Source: Rhodococcus erythropolis NBRC 15567
GTDB lineage: Bacteria; Actinomycetota; Actinomycetes; Mycobacteriales; Mycobacteriaceae
Assembly: GCF_001552595.1 (NCBI RefSeq)
Contig: NZ_BCRM01000022.1
Coordinates: 1 to 64,000, forward strand
Direction: 5' to 3'
Length of the DNA stretch: 64,000 bases
Translations under genes and position numbers: made by a program
In this document: positions 62,532-64,000 of the stretch, one piece after another
Layout of the letters: every line of letters begins with the position of its first letter
Numbering within the stretch: the stretch's first letter is position 1
Notes under the pieces: model-generated
Database searches by the model: none
What the model was told of the DNA's origin: nothing
The model's input: the letters and a program-made list of their open reading frames with translations, nothing else

Positions 62532-64000
62532 ATGTTCGGGAGGGACGGCCACGACTGGGCAGCTATTCCCGAAAGGCGCACTCTCACCGAGTCGATTCCT
62601 CGGCAAGCACTGTTCGCGAAACTGGATCGACGCGCCGCTCTGACCGTCGTCCGTGCACCGAACGGCCACGGGAAATCGTCGTTGATCGCATCGTGGCTGC
62701 GCGCCCATCTGGCATCCGAACGAATACTCGTCTGGGTCTCGGCCCCACAGCCCTCGTCGACACTCGAAGATTTCTGGGCCGTTGTCCTCGATCGAATCCA
62801 CGCTGCCGGAATCGCACTGCCCGACGTCGACGATCTCGCCGATCCTTTCACCGCTGCCGCCAAATCCCTGAACGCCCTCAGCCGCCCCGTACTGCTCGTG
62901 CTGATCAGGCCGGATCTGATATCGGAACCAGAGTTGGACGATCAGTTGATCGATCTCCTCACCCTCTGCCACAACCTGGACCTCGTGGTCACGCTCTCGG
63001 GATTCGGCATGTTCGCCGAGCCATACCTTCTCGACACGGATCACGAGGTCATCGGCGCCGATGAGCTGTTGTTCACGACATCCGATACCGCCCAATTGCT
63101 GGAACAGGCGGGGGTGCGCACGGCCGAAGGTGATGCAGAACAAATCACATCCCTGACGGGTGGGCTGCCCGCATTGGTTCGCGCCGCAGTCGCCGCCGTC
63201 AGGGACTCACGTAACAGCAACCGTGAGCGAGAGATCAAAACGAACACCGCGCAAGCGATAGACGATTACGTGACTGATTCCGTTCTCGCCACCGCTGAGC
63301 GCCTAAAGCAACATGAGTTCCTACTCGCGACCGCCTTTGGTCGATCGATCACCGTCGGCGTCGCCACAATGCTGTTCGAGTCCCAGCGCCCTGACACTGC
63401 CGAAACCGTTCATGAGATCCGCTCGCGGCTGGTGACGCTGGAGACAGCCGGCTTGTTGTCGCGCGTCGAGGCCGAAGCCGACGAAACATGGGAATTGCCT
63501 CCCGCCATTCGACGATCGCTACTCGCGCACCACACTCGCGTGGGAATCGATCCGTCGCAACGTCTTTCATTCCTCGCTCACAATCGACTCGACAACGGTC
63601 ATCACGCGTCGGCGCTGGACTATGCGGTCGAGGCACAGAACTGGACCCTGGCAGTAGACATCGTCGAACAACATTGGGTGACGATGATCGTGCATAACCT
63701 GGACTCGGTTCGCTCCGCCCTCCAACGGATTCCGGCGGAAGCTGCCGACAAGCACTCTGCCGTTGAGGCCGGGCGTGCCTTGTTCACGATGCATCCGAGC
63801 AAGCGATCCACGTCAATCGACTTGCTACCCGAATCGCCGGCCGAACTGTGGGAACTCGGCGCCCAACCCAGCGCGAAGGACGCCTTGAGCATCGCCTGCG
63901 TTCAATCGATCATGCTCAGGATGGCCGGTGAATACGGGCTCTCGGCAGAGACCACCAGGCGGCTGTCTCACCTCAGCCGCAGTGCGCTGGAAAACAATCC
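62532..64000 (+). CDS. MalT/LAL-like STAND-ATPase transcriptional regulator, 3' part beyond window
   Basis: The frame is open from ATG 62532 to the window end (about 489 residues). The N-terminus has IPRQALFAKLDRRAALTVVR and a Walker A-like APNGHGKSSL, as in MalT-type LuxR-family regulators (RxxL…APAGYGKT). A Walker B-like VLLVLIRPD and a helical region with repeat-like pairs (HASALDYAVEAQNWTLAVDI) follow. The C-terminal LuxR HTH would lie beyond the window. AAAGGG lies 11 bases before the ATG. These regulators are activated by an inducer and ATP. The divergent secreted-protein gene is the likely target. Confidence 0.78.
   Translation, partial: MFGRDGHDWAAIPERRTLTESIPRQALFAKLDRRAALTVVRAPNGHGKSSLIASWLRAHLASERILVWVSAPQPSSTLEDFWAVVLDRIHAAGIALPDVDDLADPFTAAAKSLNALSRPVLLVLIRPDLISEPELDDQLIDLLTLCHNLDLVVTLSGFGMFAEPYLLDTDHEVIGADELLFTTSDTAQLLEQAGVRTAEGDAEQITSLTGGLPALVRAAVAAVRDSRNSNREREIKTNTAQAIDDYVTDSVLATAERLKQHEFLLATAFGRSITVGVATMLFESQRPDTAETVHEIRSRLVTLETAGLLSRVEAEADETWELPPAIRRSLLAHHTRVGIDPSQRLSFLAHNRLDNGHHASALDYAVEAQNWTLAVDIVEQHWVTMIVHNLDSVRSALQRIPAEAADKHSAVEAGRALFTMHPSKRSTSIDLLPESPAELWELGAQPSAKDALSIACVQSIMLRMAGEYGLSAETTRRLSHLSRSALENN

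Overview
The window is high-GC actinobacterial chromosome, most probably a Rhodococcus of the erythropolis/qingshengii kind. Supporting this are a KstR-controlled sterol catabolism block, a complete mce operon, a LexA-type (TCGAAC-N4-GTTCGA) SOS box, an IdeR-type iron box, many GTG starts and several apparently leaderless genes. Gene order from fadE34/kstR through a LacI-type regulator, rlmB-cysS-ispF-ispD-carD, lpqE-radA-disA, canB and mutY follows the Mycobacterium tuberculosis Rv3573c-Rv3589 neighbourhood (recalled, not searched), interrupted by lineage-specific insertions. No rRNA, tRNA, CRISPR array, IS element or prophage was seen.

Layout. 1-14010: accessory metabolism and regulation: a ZapE/AFG1 ATPase (cut by the window edge), two TetR regulators, a secreted lipase, a PrmC-like methyltransferase, a drug-type ABC transporter, a GH71-like glucanase, an SDR-MFS pair with a serine hydrolase, a PhnB-like protein, an AraC regulator and a GNAT enzyme. 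14049-15400: a DUF222/HNH endonuclease gene behind a promoter with a perfect SOS box in its spacer. 15508-23281: sterol side-chain degradation (ltp2, chsH1, chsH2, fadE29, fadE28, fadE34) with kstR and two matching KstR operators. 23369-25909: an OtsB-GH15 fusion enzyme. 25913-29914: a LacI regulator and a zinc/manganese-type ABC importer. 29949-32251: 5-oxoprolinase pxpABC. 32329-34840: an LpqN-like lipoprotein and two divergent paralogous secreted Ig-like proteins. 34971-40410: an iron locus made of an IdeR box, an AraC regulator, a siderophore-binding lipoprotein and a heterodimeric exporter-fold ABC transporter with one degenerate nucleotide site. 40445-50220: conserved housekeeping genes for rRNA methylation, cysteinyl-tRNA synthesis, isoprenoids, CarD, RadA, DisA and carbonic anhydrase. 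50449-59245: a nine-gene mce operon (yrbEAB, mceABCDEF, mas). 59350-64000: mutY, a membrane protein of unknown function, and a secreted protein divergent from a large MalT-like regulator that runs off the end.

How the genes fit together. The sterol genes form one regulon: KstR would repress both its own divergent promoter with fadE34 and the fadE28-fadE29-chsH2-chsH1-ltp2 operon, whose products remove the steroid side chain. The iron locus reads as an IdeR-repressed activator plus an uptake system for a ferric siderophore. The mce operon encodes a lipid importer but has no visible KstR box, so its substrate and control are open. The most unusual features are the near-dead ABC half-transporter, the T6P phosphatase/GH15 fusion, the divergent Ig-like secreted pair, and the repeat-rich control region between the terminal secreted protein and its MalT-like neighbour.
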